Source: Candidatus Altimarinota bacterium | GTDB lineage: Bacteria > Patescibacteriota > Gracilibacteria > UBA4473 | Reading direction: 5' to 3' | NCBI GenBank assembly: GCA_026982915.1 | Contig: JALWQU010000137.1 | Span: forward strand, 1-16,187 | DNA length: 16,187 bases | Part shown: positions 8,529 to 15,996 of the stretch, piece after piece | How positions within the stretch are numbered: position 1 is the first letter of the stretch | Layout of the letters: every line of letters begins with the position of its first letter | The notes under the pieces: model-generated | What the model saw: the letters and a program-made list of their open reading frames with translations, nothing else | The model's database searches: none | Told to the model about the DNA's origin: nothing | Program-made: the position numbers and the translations under genes

Positions 8529-9461
8529 ATGAATTTTAAAATCTTTTCTGGATCCAGTTGTGAACCCTTTGCGCAAAGTATCGCCGATAAGTGTGGCACG
8601 AGCTTGGGCGAAATGAAGCGAGAAGTTTTTAGTTGTGGCGAATCCTATGTTCGATTTACCGAGAGTTTTCGTGGGCAACCCGTTTTTCTGGTTCAGACCG
8701 GACGGACCAATAATATGAATGACGATTTAGTGGAACTATTTTTGATGATTGATGCGGCTCGAAAAAGCTTTGCCGAAAAAATCCATGTCGTTATGCCGTA
8801 TTTCCCCTATTCTCGTCAGGACAAGATTCATGCGCCTCGTGAGGGGATTTCCGCCAAACTATTCGCGGATCTTATTGTTAAATCAGGCGCTGATCACGTG
8901 ATCACGCTTCATTTTCACGCCGATCAGATTCAAGGATTTTTTGATTGTCCGACCGATAATCTCAATCCTCGGCGTTTATTCGTTGATTACCTGCGGTCAC
9001 AGGACATAAAAGACGCGGTTATTGTGTCGCCAGATGCGGGTGGTGCCAAAACCGCTAAAGCCTTTGCCAATGATCTAGGTGTGCCGTTGGTGATTATGCA
9101 CAAGCAACGCCCAGAGCATAATGTTTCGGAAATCACGCACGTGATCGGAGATGTTGCGGGGAAAACACCTATCCTCATTGATGATATGATCGATACGGCA
9201 GGGTCGGTTTGTGGGGCAAAAGAGGCCTTAATTCGAAATGGCGCCAATAAAGAAGTTTATTTGTGTGCCACGCACGCTATTTTTTCAGGACCAGCACGAG
9301 AACGACTTTCTGCGGCAAATTTCAAGCAAATTGTCTGTACGGATTCTTTACCCGTATTGGATCCACTGAAGAATTACAAGGTTATTTCGGTCGCTCCGTT
9401 GTTATCAGAAGTGGTTCAAAATGTCGCTAAAAATAAATCGGTTTCGGGTCTATATTTATAG
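8529..9461 (+). CDS. prs: Ribose-phosphate pyrophosphokinase
   Basis: 310 residues from the ATG at 8529; a TTG directly before it (8526) could add one residue, but ATG is preferred. The enzyme makes PRPP from ribose 5-phosphate and ATP in the cytoplasm, feeding purine, pyrimidine, histidine and NAD synthesis. Family signatures are in order: the VMPYFPYSRQDK stretch at about 95-107 (ATP-binding region), LHFHADQIQGFF at about 136-147 (usually LHA.QIQGFF, so the Phe is a variant), SPDAGGAKTAKAFA at about 167-180, and the PRPP-binding loop ILIDDMIDTAGS at about 217-228. Length fits the usual 310-320. The Nudix gene follows after 37 bp and is likely co-transcribed. No Shine-Dalgarno is visible. 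Confidence 0.96.
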   Translation: MNFKIFSGSSCEPFAQSIADKCGTSLGEMKREVFSCGESYVRFTESFRGQPVFLVQTGRTNNMNDDLVELFLMIDAARKSFAEKIHVVMPYFPYSRQDKIHAPREGISAKLFADLIVKSGADHVITLHFHADQIQGFFDCPTDNLNPRRLFVDYLRSQDIKDAVIVSPDAGGAKTAKAFANDLGVPLVIMHKQRPEHNVSEITHVIGDVAGKTPILIDDMIDTAGSVCGAKEALIRNGANKEVYLCATHAIFSGPARERLSAANFKQIVCTDSLPVLDPLKNYKVISVAPLLSEVVQNVAKNKSVSGLYL

Positions 9462-9498
9462 ATTGCATAAAAGAAAGTCTGATAAAAAATAAAAATAA

Positions 9499-9912
9499 AT
9501 GAAAGTAACCGTTCGGGCATTGATTATAAATGAGGGAAAAATTTTACTCGTTCAGCATCACGGAAGTGATTTTTGGTCGTTACCAGGGGGGAAGGTTGAA
9601 GCGGGTGAGACTCTGAAAGCCTGCCTTATCCGAGAAATGAAAGAAGAGTTGAGCGCAGAAGCACAGGTTGGCGCTTTGAAATTTGTAAATGAGTTTAAGT
9701 ATGACCGAAAAGCCGATCCGACGGTGGAGTTTTTTTTCGAGATCACGAACCCCAAGGATTTCGAGATACTTATTATTGGCACGCATACAAAAAAAGAATT
9801 AGCCCAAATAGCCTGGCGACCGATAACGAAAAAAATGAATCTTAAGCCAGCCTTTTTAGAAAAAGCTTTGCACGGGAAGACAACAACGATTTTTCATACT
9901 TCGTCTAAATAA
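9499..9912 (+). CDS. Nudix hydrolase
   Basis: 137 residues. The Nudix box spans residues 31-53: GKVEAGE, seven residues, then REMKEELSA. The catalytic REx2EE glutamates are intact, while the usual glycine near the end of the box is serine. The N-terminal strand VRALIINEGKILLVQ and the SLPGG entry to the box are typical. Nudix enzymes hydrolyse nucleoside diphosphates linked to another moiety; members of this size include MutT/8-oxo-dGTPases, ADP-ribose pyrophosphatases and dinucleoside polyphosphate hydrolases, and the substrate cannot be read from the sequence. It sits 37 bp after prs, which suits a nucleotide-pool role. The start is preceded only by an A-rich run. The MITE-like hairpin downstream may end its transcript. 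Confidence 0.92.
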   Translation: MKVTVRALIINEGKILLVQHHGSDFWSLPGGKVEAGETLKACLIREMKEELSAEAQVGALKFVNEFKYDRKADPTVEFFFEITNPKDFEILIIGTHTKKELAQIAWRPITKKMNLKPAFLEKALHGKTTTIFHTSSK

Positions 9913-9928
9913 GTAATAAAAATCCACC

Positions 9929-10020
9929 GTCATCCCGACAAATATCGGGATCTAACGATGAAGGTTGTATAACGGAAAAATGACAACATGGTTTAGATCC
10001 TGAAATAAATTCAGGATGAC
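9929..10020. mobile_element. Palindromic MITE-like element, copy 1
   Basis: The element opens GTCATCCCGA-TATCGGGATCTAA and closes TTAGATCCTGAA-TTCAGGATGAC, so its ends are reverse complements, and each end is itself a small hairpin. It has no coding capacity. Ends of the GTCATCC-GGATCT type occur in intergenic repeats of many bacterial genomes (from memory). Copies 2 and 3 are at 10251-10341 and 10571-10661. Confidence 0.65.
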
Positions 10021-10029
10021 GCACTTTTT
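9997..10029 (+). terminator. Possible terminator within the MITE-like hairpin after the Nudix gene
   Basis: ATCCTGAA (9997-10004) and TTCAGGAT (10010-10017) form an 8-bp stem with a 5-nt loop. A T-run begins about seven bases later (10025-10029) and another follows. The spacing is longer than ideal, so this is a weak intrinsic terminator at best; the same hairpin recurs in the later copies. Confidence 0.35.
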
Positions 10030-10250
10030 CCCTTTTTTTAAAATATGAATCCTTTTGATCCCCCCCGTGAGAAGGTGAATTGTTCAACGGACAAGAGAGA
10101 GTCCCCTGTGGGATAAAGGGGGCGAGAGGGATTTGCCAGAACGGCGAAGAATTGCCTGTGGTCCATCAGAGATCCTTCATTGAATCTATTGAGTTTGAAA
10201 TTCAGGATGACATTTCTTGGTTATTTGCAAGACAAAACACACAACTCGTT

Positions 10251-10341
10251 GTCATCCCGATGAATATCGGGATCTAACGATGAAGGTTGTATAACCGGGA
10301 AACAACAACATGGTTAGATCCTGAAATAAATTCAGGATGAC
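10251..10341. mobile_element. Palindromic MITE-like element, copy 2
   Basis: Same architecture as the copy at 9929; the middle differs at a few bases (CCGGGAAACAACAACATGG). A half-element (AAATTCAGGATGAC, about 10198-10211) sits just before it at the end of unit 1 and recurs at the end of unit 2. Confidence 0.65.
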
Positions 10342-10570
10342 GCACTTTTTCCCTTTTTTTAAAATATGAATCCTTTTGATCCCCCCGTGAGAAGGTGAAT
10401 TGTCCAACGGACAAGAGAGACTCCCCTGGGAGATAAAGGGGGCGAGGGGGATTTGCCAGAACGGCGAAGAATTGCCTGTGGTCCATCAGAGATCCTTCAT
10501 TGAATCTATTGAGTTTGAAATTCAGGATGACATTTCTTGGTTATTTGCAAGACAAAACACACAACTCGTC
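10251..10570. repeat. Tandem intergenic repeat, unit 2 (about 320 bp)
   Basis: Second full unit, nearly identical to unit 1 apart from scattered substitutions and one- or two-base indels (for example a shorter C-run and GGTTA instead of GGTTTA). The close match points to a fairly recent tandem duplication. The C/G-rich box occupies about 10372-10457. Confidence 0.9.
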
Positions 10571-10661
10571 GTCATCCTGATGAATATCGGGATCTAACGA
10601 TGAAGGTTGTATAACCGAGAAACAACAACGTGGTTAGATCCTGAAATAAATTCAGGATGAC
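10571..10661. mobile_element. Palindromic MITE-like element, copy 3
   Basis: Same architecture; the left hairpin is imperfect here because the first half reads GTCATCCTGATG instead of GTCATCCCGATG. It is followed by the internally deleted tail of unit 3. Confidence 0.65.
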
Positions 10662-10690
10662 GCACTTTTTTTGGGATTTGCCAGAAATGC
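10571..10690. repeat. Tandem intergenic repeat, unit 3 (internally deleted and truncated)
   Basis: The MITE-like element is complete (10571-10661), but the T-rich link then jumps directly to GGGATTTGCCAGAA, skipping about 110 bp that units 1 and 2 have between those points. Similarity ends near 10685. Unique sequence leading to the structured RNA region follows. Confidence 0.8.
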
Positions 10691-10744
10691 AGGACAGCAT
10701 AAGTAATAAAAAAGAATATTTAGTAAGGAGTAGCAAGACAAAAA

Positions 10745-11030
10745 TAGTGAAAAAGTGCTTTTGGGTGTAACAGATTCGAGGTGGTTTCGTTCTAATAAGC
10801 GACAGCTCGAACAGGGTTATTCCTGGTTGACTTAGTACTCATTTTTACTAAGCTGTCACGGCTCCATCTAAAGGAATACCTTTAGGAATACCTTTGGGCA
10901 GGCTTTTGTAGCCAATGGAGACATCGTTCTTTGACAGGTCGGCCGAGATACTAGGGACTTTTCCCTAAAATCTTATGACGTAGTTTTGTTTCTAGGTATA
11001 GCAGACCTAGACAATAACAAAGACTACTTA
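10745..11030 (+). ncRNA. Candidate structured RNA / long 5' leader of the S-layer gene
   Basis: This segment has no credible ORF but contains a dense series of nested helices that I could pair by hand. They include a three-way junction closed by GACAG (10801-10805) with CTGTC (10853-10857), holding AACAGG/CCTGGTT and CTTAGTA/TACTAAG arms; CTCCAT (10862-10867) with ATGGAG (10915-10920) around a perfect CTAAAGG-AATA-CCTTTAG hairpin; AGAT-AC-TAGGGA-CTTT-TCCCTA-AA-ATCT (10946-10973); and a long arm at 10980-11027 (GTAGTTTTGTT with AACAAAGACTAC, capped by the perfect TCTAGGT/ACCTAGA hairpin). It ends about 100 nt before the S-layer ATG on the same strand. I matched it to no known RNA class (tmRNA, RNase P, SRP, 6S and common riboswitch landmarks are absent). 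It may be a cis leader or an independent ncRNA. Boundaries are approximate. Confidence 0.7.
10872..10895 (+). repeat. Perfect tandem duplication of a 12-mer inside the structured RNA
   Basis: AGGAATACCTTT occurs twice back to back (10872-10883 and 10884-10895). Each copy is itself a mini-palindrome (AGG-AATA-CCT), so alternative hairpins can form across the pair. Confidence 0.85.
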
Positions 11031-11130
11031 TTAAAATCGGAGATAATCTTCTTTTTATAAAAAAAGAGTAGCCATACTTTCTTTGAAGGTCATGATTTAT
11101 TCTTATTCTATTTATTAACCATTTTAAAAT

Positions 11131-14100
11131 ATGGACTTACTTGCAAACATGCGAAAAGGTCTTGCTTCTATCACGCTTACAGCGATGGCTTCTACCTTTA
11201 TGGTAGCCCCTGTCCAAGCGGCTAGTCTCGGTTTTACCGATGACGCAGAAATTCCTTCATGGGCTGATTCAGCCATTCAGGAATTGATGGATCAAGGCGT
11301 AGTTAGCGGAAACCAGGATGGTTCTTTTGCTCCTAACCGACAATTGAATCGTGCTGAAGTTTCTAAAATAATCGTTCTCTCTACAGGGATCGATCTAGAT
11401 ACAACTGGTGGCCCTCACTTCCCTGATGTAGCGGAAGGAGACTGGTACTACGATTACGTAGAAACTATGTACAACCAAGGTTGGATCAACGGTTACCCAG
11501 ATGGATACTTCCGACCTGGTGTTGGAATTAACCGAGCGGAAATCGCAAAAATGGTGTACAAAGCTTTCGAGCTAGACGCTGATACTTCTGGAGCACCTCA
11601 TTTCGATGATGTTACTTCTGGAGATTGGTTTTACACTTATGTTGAAACTATGTACAACGATGATCTTATGCGAGGGTACGGAGACGGGACATTTGGACCG
11701 GCTAATCCAGTTACTCGTGCAGAAACAGTAAACATCGTTTACAACTCTCAACTACTTGTTTTGGCTCCTACGGGACCAGCAGAAGGAACGCTTGAAATCG
11801 TGCTTTCTGATGATACTCCACGAGGAACAAACATTCCTTACAACGCCACTTCTGTTCCATTCACAACCGTTGAAATGACGGCTTCTGATGACGCAGACGT
11901 TGAAATTTCTTCTTTGACTTTCACTCGACTTGGATTGGGAGATAATGATGATTTTGATAACGTATGGCTTGAAATTGACGGATTTAAAGTTGGAAACGAC
12001 AAATCTGTTAATAACGATGATGTTGTTGAATTACGATTCAACCCACCTATCGTTGTTCCTGCAGGACAAACACTTGTTGCTGACTTAGTAGCCTCTCTTG
12101 ACTACCAACTAGCAGCAGACGGTACTTGTTTTGCTTCTGGAAGCGAAGGATGTAATATCGGTCATCATAACCGATTAGCCCTTATCTTACCTGAAGATGT
12201 GGTTTCTACAGCGGCTAATATCGCTGGAGATTTCCCGGTTGAAGGGGAAGAAATGGAAGTAGCTGATTACCGAGTTTCTGAAATGAAATTTTCTCGACTT
12301 GGATCTGATACAACCGTTAACGTTGGAGACAGTTTCATCGAAATTGGTAAATTCCGAATGTTAAATGGTTCTACAACCAATAAAGATGTTGAACTACGAG
12401 CGCTTACTTTCAAAAATGATGGTACAGCACAACTAGAAGACGATCTTGAAAATGTATCACTTTATGTTTCTGGTGAACAAGTTTCAGCCGAAACAATTAT
12501 CGACGGAGATTATGTTACTTTCCGACTTGATAATGGTGTTACAGGAGGATACATCGTTGAAGACGGTGACTCTCGAATCTTCTCTATCCGAGCCGATATC
12601 GTTTCAGCCGAACAAGGTGATGTTGTTAATTTCAAAATTGATAACTTCGAAGACGTTGTTGGTGTTGAAATCGGAACGGCTTTCGGAGTGAAAGCTATTT
12701 CTGGAGACACAAACGGAGCGACTTTTGCTTCTACGACAACAACGGATGATACATCTATTTCTTGTCGAGATCAAAGTGCCGAAGATAACTGTGCTCGACT
12801 TCGAGCTTATGCTATCGACGCTGGAGACCTAAACATCTCTCGTGATCCTGCTTCTCTTGGAAATCAACAGTACGCACCTGGGTCAAATGATGTAGTGGCT
12901 ATGACGGCACGACTAACCGTAGATCAACCAATTATCGTGGACGGTGTACGAATTAACGTGCTTGAAGCTTCTAATTCTTCGACAGCAACACTACTTGATT
13001 CACTTGATGAATTAAACGCTAGTTTTGATAACTTCCGACTTTTCCTTGATGATTCACTTATCGATACGGAAAATGACTTCGTTGGAACTTTCGGGGCTAA
13101 CGGTGTAGGAGCTTACCTAAATTTCAACACAACGTTTGAAATTTCTGGAACTTCGGTTCTAAAACTGGTAGCTAACATCCAAGATGAAGCCGCTACTGGT
13201 TCTCAGCTTCGACTTGAAGTACAAACAGACGCTTTCGCTTCTCCAGAATTTATTTCTACAGGAGATCAAGTTTCTCTTTCGAACATTCAAGGATCGGCAC
13301 AAGCTTCTTTCGTACAAGTGAAAGAATCTAACCTTATCATTACTCGAACAGACGGACTCTCTAATGGAGACCGAATTGTGGCTGGTGTAAACGATGTTTC
13401 ATTCATGAAATTCGTACTAGACAACAATGATTCTGGTGATGTAAACACAACTTCAATCTCTATTCAAGGAATTGGAAACGGTGCCGCTACAAACTACAAA
13501 AACTTCACGGTGGCTATGTTTGTAAACGGAGAACAACAAGGTTCTTCTCGAGCGCTTGAAACTGATGGTACAGCAACATTCAACGATCTTTCGGTTGTTA
13601 TTCCTTCAGCCGCTCAAACGGAATTCGAAATCGTCGTTGATACGATCGAAGCTTCGGCTAACTCGAATCCAGCGAATACGACACTTGTCAATGGTGCAAC
13701 TGCAATCGCCGTTGTTGGTGGTCCAGTTTATCATAATACAACAGGAGTAGTGGCTGGGGCACAGCTTGATACGATTACTTTTGCGGGAACAGATACTGGT
13801 ACGGATCTTACTGGAGAAGTTGAAACTGTTGTAATTTCAGATGCAGGAGGAACAAGGACTTATACTTTGACTTTTGCGGATGATGCTAATTCAACAACAG
13901 CAACGCCAGTTCTTGCGGGGCCTGTTACAACAGGAGTGCCAGCTCAAGCTTACACAGTTGTACCTGCAGGAGGAACAACAACGGTTACAGCGGGTACGCC
14001 TGGTACGCCATTTACGATTACTTCTCTGACAAATACAAGTGCTGCAGGAGATGTAACAAAGGAAATCTCAGCTACTTCAGCAAACACAACACCAAATACA

Positions 14101-15903
14101 CCAGCAGTGGCAGGTGATCTTGTTGCTAGTGCGGGAAGTATGAGTATTTCAACACCTTCTGGGACAACTTCTGCACTTGCAGCTGGAGACCAAGTGGTTA
14201 TTTCTAGTGATGGGACAATCTCTGCAGTAAATGCTGAAATTCTAACAGTAGCTACGGCTGCATCAGCTGGAGCAACAAGTCTTACCTTTACAACTGCATT
14301 GGCTCAATCTCATGGAGGAGATGAATTTGTGGCAAAAGTCGTAACACAATATCCAATCGGGACATCAGTCTTTGATGTTGCTGATGCTTCAAAAATTGAA
14401 GTAGGAGATTCTCTAACTATTGGAGGAGAAGCTTGTATTGTTTCAGCCGTTTCAGGTAACACCGTTACTTGTGATTTTAATTCTACACTGGCAGGGGACC
14501 AAGGTTCAACAGTGCCTCACGCTATTGGTGATGCGGTTATCGAAACAACAACCGGAAATAATATCCGGTTCGTTATTACAGCCGTTGACGCTGATAATAT
14601 CGAAAACGGACAAAATGTTCTTGTTTACGAAAACACAAAAACACTAGGATCTGGTACCACTAATCAACTAGATGAAGATCTGGATAGCGATGGTGCACCA
14701 TTACTGGATAATATCGATAACGGGGCAACCGAAAACAATGAAAATTGTGATATCGATGGTGTTGAAACTAATGCAACATTAGAAGGAGATACAAACGATT
14801 CTTCGGCTAACAACTTCCTTTGTGGAGTTCGTTTCGCGCTTGTTCAATCTGGTCAACTTTCTATTACAGAAGGAAACCGAATTAACAATGAGTCAAATAT
14901 TCTTATCGCTGGATCAAATGATGTAGAAGTATTCAAACTTCGACTATCAGCCGCCGATGATGAAGTAGAAATCCGAGATCTTTTCTTTGTTAATACAGGA
15001 GATGCTACCTTTGGTGATCGAGTAGACTTCAAACTCTACAACGAATCTGGAGCGCTTGTTCAACAAAAACAAATGACGGGTACAACTCTTCATTTTGAAC
15101 TAGCGAACCAAGATCGAATCCGAGTTCCAAAAGATGATTCAACCGTATTAACGCTTAAAGTAGATGTTCGATCTATCACGAAAGCAAACCAAACTGGTAA
15201 AAAACTAGTATTGGCACTTTCTCAAGCAGCAGGAACGAACAACGAAGGAGTAGAAGCGGTTACCGCGGCTACTGGATCTGATCTTACTGGATCTGATATC
15301 AACATTGTTGATCAAGATACGGTTACAGCAGGTCTACAAGTACCAACGAGTGAGCAATACATTGCTTACCGAACAATGCTTACCTTTGCGAATGCAGCAG
15401 TACAACCTACCTATGAAGGAACAGGAAGTAAGGCCGCTATCTTCAACTTTATGACAACGAATGATGCAGCAGGAGAAGGAATCTTTAACAAGATTGTCTT
15501 TGATGTTTCAGCGCAAGGAACAACTATTGGGGCTGGTGGATATGAACTAGTACGACATTCTAGTTCTTCATACACTGATGGTACGCCAACAGTTATCGCT
15601 ACTGATGCCGCTGGTACAGTAACTGCTACTTTCGATAACTTTAGTGAAGATATTGATGGTACAAATTACTATCAAATCCGAGCCATTGGTGGGTATGTTG
15701 ATGCTACCCTTGGGACAGGAGATGATTCTAATATCTCAGTAGGATTCAAAGCCGATGCAGCACCAAGTGTTGCGGCTACAGCTGCTGGGGTTGCAGGAAA
15801 CATCGTTTGGTCTGATCGATCAAACAATGGAGGTGATGGACAATATCTAAATGGATATGAAATTCCAATGCCTATCGCACAAGCTACAGGAGTTAAACAA
15901 TAG
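11131..15903 (+). CDS. Giant SLH-domain S-layer / cell-surface protein
   Basis: 1590 residues. Signal peptide 1-30 (VQA, then A31). Three SLH domains follow: about 35-87, 95-148 and 156-209, each with the W..-x-Y-E-TMY and GYPDG-F-P-R-AE pattern. SLH domains bind the cell envelope and anchor S-layers. The rest is a string of Ig-like beta modules starting near residues 218, 379, 565, 733 and 1241 (for example GDLNISRD, SNLIITRTDG, GQLSITEGN, each followed by an AGSNDV-type strand). The fourth is split by a Thr/Ala/Gly-rich insert at about 850-1137. The C-terminus has NIVWSDRSN and LNGYEI, which I recall from CPR S-layer proteins. Arginine is CGA in 37 of 43 cases. It is monocistronic, with a structured leader upstream and a strong terminator downstream, which fits an abundant protein. 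M7 is an alternative start. No Shine-Dalgarno. Confidence 0.93.
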   Translation: MDLLANMRKGLASITLTAMASTFMVAPVQAASLGFTDDAEIPSWADSAIQELMDQGVVSGNQDGSFAPNRQLNRAEVSKIIVLSTGIDLDTTGGPHFPDVAEGDWYYDYVETMYNQGWINGYPDGYFRPGVGINRAEIAKMVYKAFELDADTSGAPHFDDVTSGDWFYTYVETMYNDDLMRGYGDGTFGPANPVTRAETVNIVYNSQLLVLAPTGPAEGTLEIVLSDDTPRGTNIPYNATSVPFTTVEMTASDDADVEISSLTFTRLGLGDNDDFDNVWLEIDGFKVGNDKSVNNDDVVELRFNPPIVVPAGQTLVADLVASLDYQLAADGTCFASGSEGCNIGHHNRLALILPEDVVSTAANIAGDFPVEGEEMEVADYRVSEMKFSRLGSDTTVNVGDSFIEIGKFRMLNGSTTNKDVELRALTFKNDGTAQLEDDLENVSLYVSGEQVSAETIIDGDYVTFRLDNGVTGGYIVEDGDSRIFSIRADIVSAEQGDVVNFKIDNFEDVVGVEIGTAFGVKAISGDTNGATFASTTTTDDTSISCRDQSAEDNCARLRAYAIDAGDLNISRDPASLGNQQYAPGSNDVVAMTARLTVDQPIIVDGVRINVLEASNSSTATLLDSLDELNASFDNFRLFLDDSLIDTENDFVGTFGANGVGAYLNFNTTFEISGTSVLKLVANIQDEAATGSQLRLEVQTDAFASPEFISTGDQVSLSNIQGSAQASFVQVKESNLIITRTDGLSNGDRIVAGVNDVSFMKFVLDNNDSGDVNTTSISIQGIGNGAATNYKNFTVAMFVNGEQQGSSRALETDGTATFNDLSVVIPSAAQTEFEIVVDTIEASANSNPANTTLVNGATAIAVVGGPVYHNTTGVVAGAQLDTITFAGTDTGTDLTGEVETVVISDAGGTRTYTLTFADDANSTTATPVLAGPVTTGVPAQAYTVVPAGGTTTVTAGTPGTPFTITSLTNTSAAGDVTKEISATSANTTPNTPAVAGDLVASAGSMSISTPSGTTSALAAGDQVVISSDGTISAVNAEILTVATAASAGATSLTFTTALAQSHGGDEFVAKVVTQYPIGTSVFDVADASKIEVGDSLTIGGEACIVSAVSGNTVTCDFNSTLAGDQGSTVPHAIGDAVIETTTGNNIRFVITAVDADNIENGQNVLVYENTKTLGSGTTNQLDEDLDSDGAPLLDNIDNGATENNENCDIDGVETNATLEGDTNDSSANNFLCGVRFALVQSGQLSITEGNRINNESNILIAGSNDVEVFKLRLSAADDEVEIRDLFFVNTGDATFGDRVDFKLYNESGALVQQKQMTGTTLHFELANQDRIRVPKDDSTVLTLKVDVRSITKANQTGKKLVLALSQAAGTNNEGVEAVTAATGSDLTGSDINIVDQDTVTAGLQVPTSEQYIAYRTMLTFANAAVQPTYEGTGSKAAIFNFMTTNDAAGEGIFNKIVFDVSAQGTTIGAGGYELVRHSSSSYTDGTPTVIATDAAGTVTATFDNFSEDIDGTNYYQIRAIGGYVDATLGTGDDSNISVGFKADAAPSVAATAAGVAGNIVWSDRSNNGGDGQYLNGYEIPMPIAQATGVKQ

Positions 15904-15927
15904 TTTATCGCTCGTAACTTGACCCAT

Positions 15928-15945
15928 AAAACCTTTTAAGGTTTT
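15928..15945. other. Short A/T-rich palindrome after the S-layer stop
   Basis: AAAACCTTTTAAGGTTTT is a perfect inverted repeat 25 bp after the TAG and directly before the main terminator. It could form a small auxiliary hairpin protecting the mRNA 3' end or supporting termination. Confidence 0.4.
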
Positions 15946-15950
15946 CAAAA

Positions 15951-15979
15951 CCCTCACTCGAAAGAGTGAGGGTTTTTTT
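15951..15979 (+). terminator. Strong intrinsic terminator of the S-layer gene
   Basis: CCCTCACTC (15951-15959), loop GAAA, then GAGTGAGGG (15964-15972) make a perfect 9-bp stem with a GNRA tetraloop, followed by seven T (15973-15979) and preceded by four A. This is a textbook Rho-independent terminator 48 bp after the stop; the flanking A and T runs could let it act in both directions. Confidence 0.95.
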
Positions 15980-15996
15980 GTGATGAGAATTCAACG

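Larger units (their letters stand above)
9929..10250. repeat. Tandem intergenic repeat, unit 1 (about 322 bp)
   Basis: First of two full tandem units. It contains in order a palindromic MITE-like element (9929-10020), a T-rich link, a C/G-rich box with the shared ACGGACAAGAGAGA segment (about 10052-10137), and a 110-bp tail ending ACACACAACTCGTT. Unit 2 restarts at 10251 with the same GTCATCCCGA. The short open frames inside it (10080-10277 and others) repeat with the unit and are not genes. Confidence 0.9.

Noticed and set aside
10080..10597. Two 65-codon open frames (10080-10277 and 10400-10597) with nearly identical products
   Set aside because: They are the same frame in two copies of a non-coding tandem repeat, with no start context or family resemblance.
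9929..10690. CRISPR-like array
   Set aside because: The repeat unit is about 320 bp with only two and a third copies and no short unique spacers.
10931..10936. Perfect TTGACA as a -35 box for the S-layer gene
   Set aside because: No acceptable -10 lies 15-19 bp downstream, and the hexamer is part of a predicted helix (TGACAG with CTGTCA).
10745..11030. Known RNA classes (tmRNA, RNase P, SRP RNA, 6S, group I intron, common riboswitches) as explanation of the structured region
   Set aside because: GATTCGA at 10773 faintly recalls the tmRNA 5' end, but there is no tRNA-like 3' end, no CCA and no tag reading frame. The GAGGAAAGTCC-type RNase P core and the other class landmarks I know are missing.
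663..15903. Gracilibacteria/Absconditabacteria genetic code (UGA = Gly)
   Set aside because: All genes, including a 1590-codon one, read through with the standard code and without in-frame TGA; recoded genomes would show frequent internal TGA.
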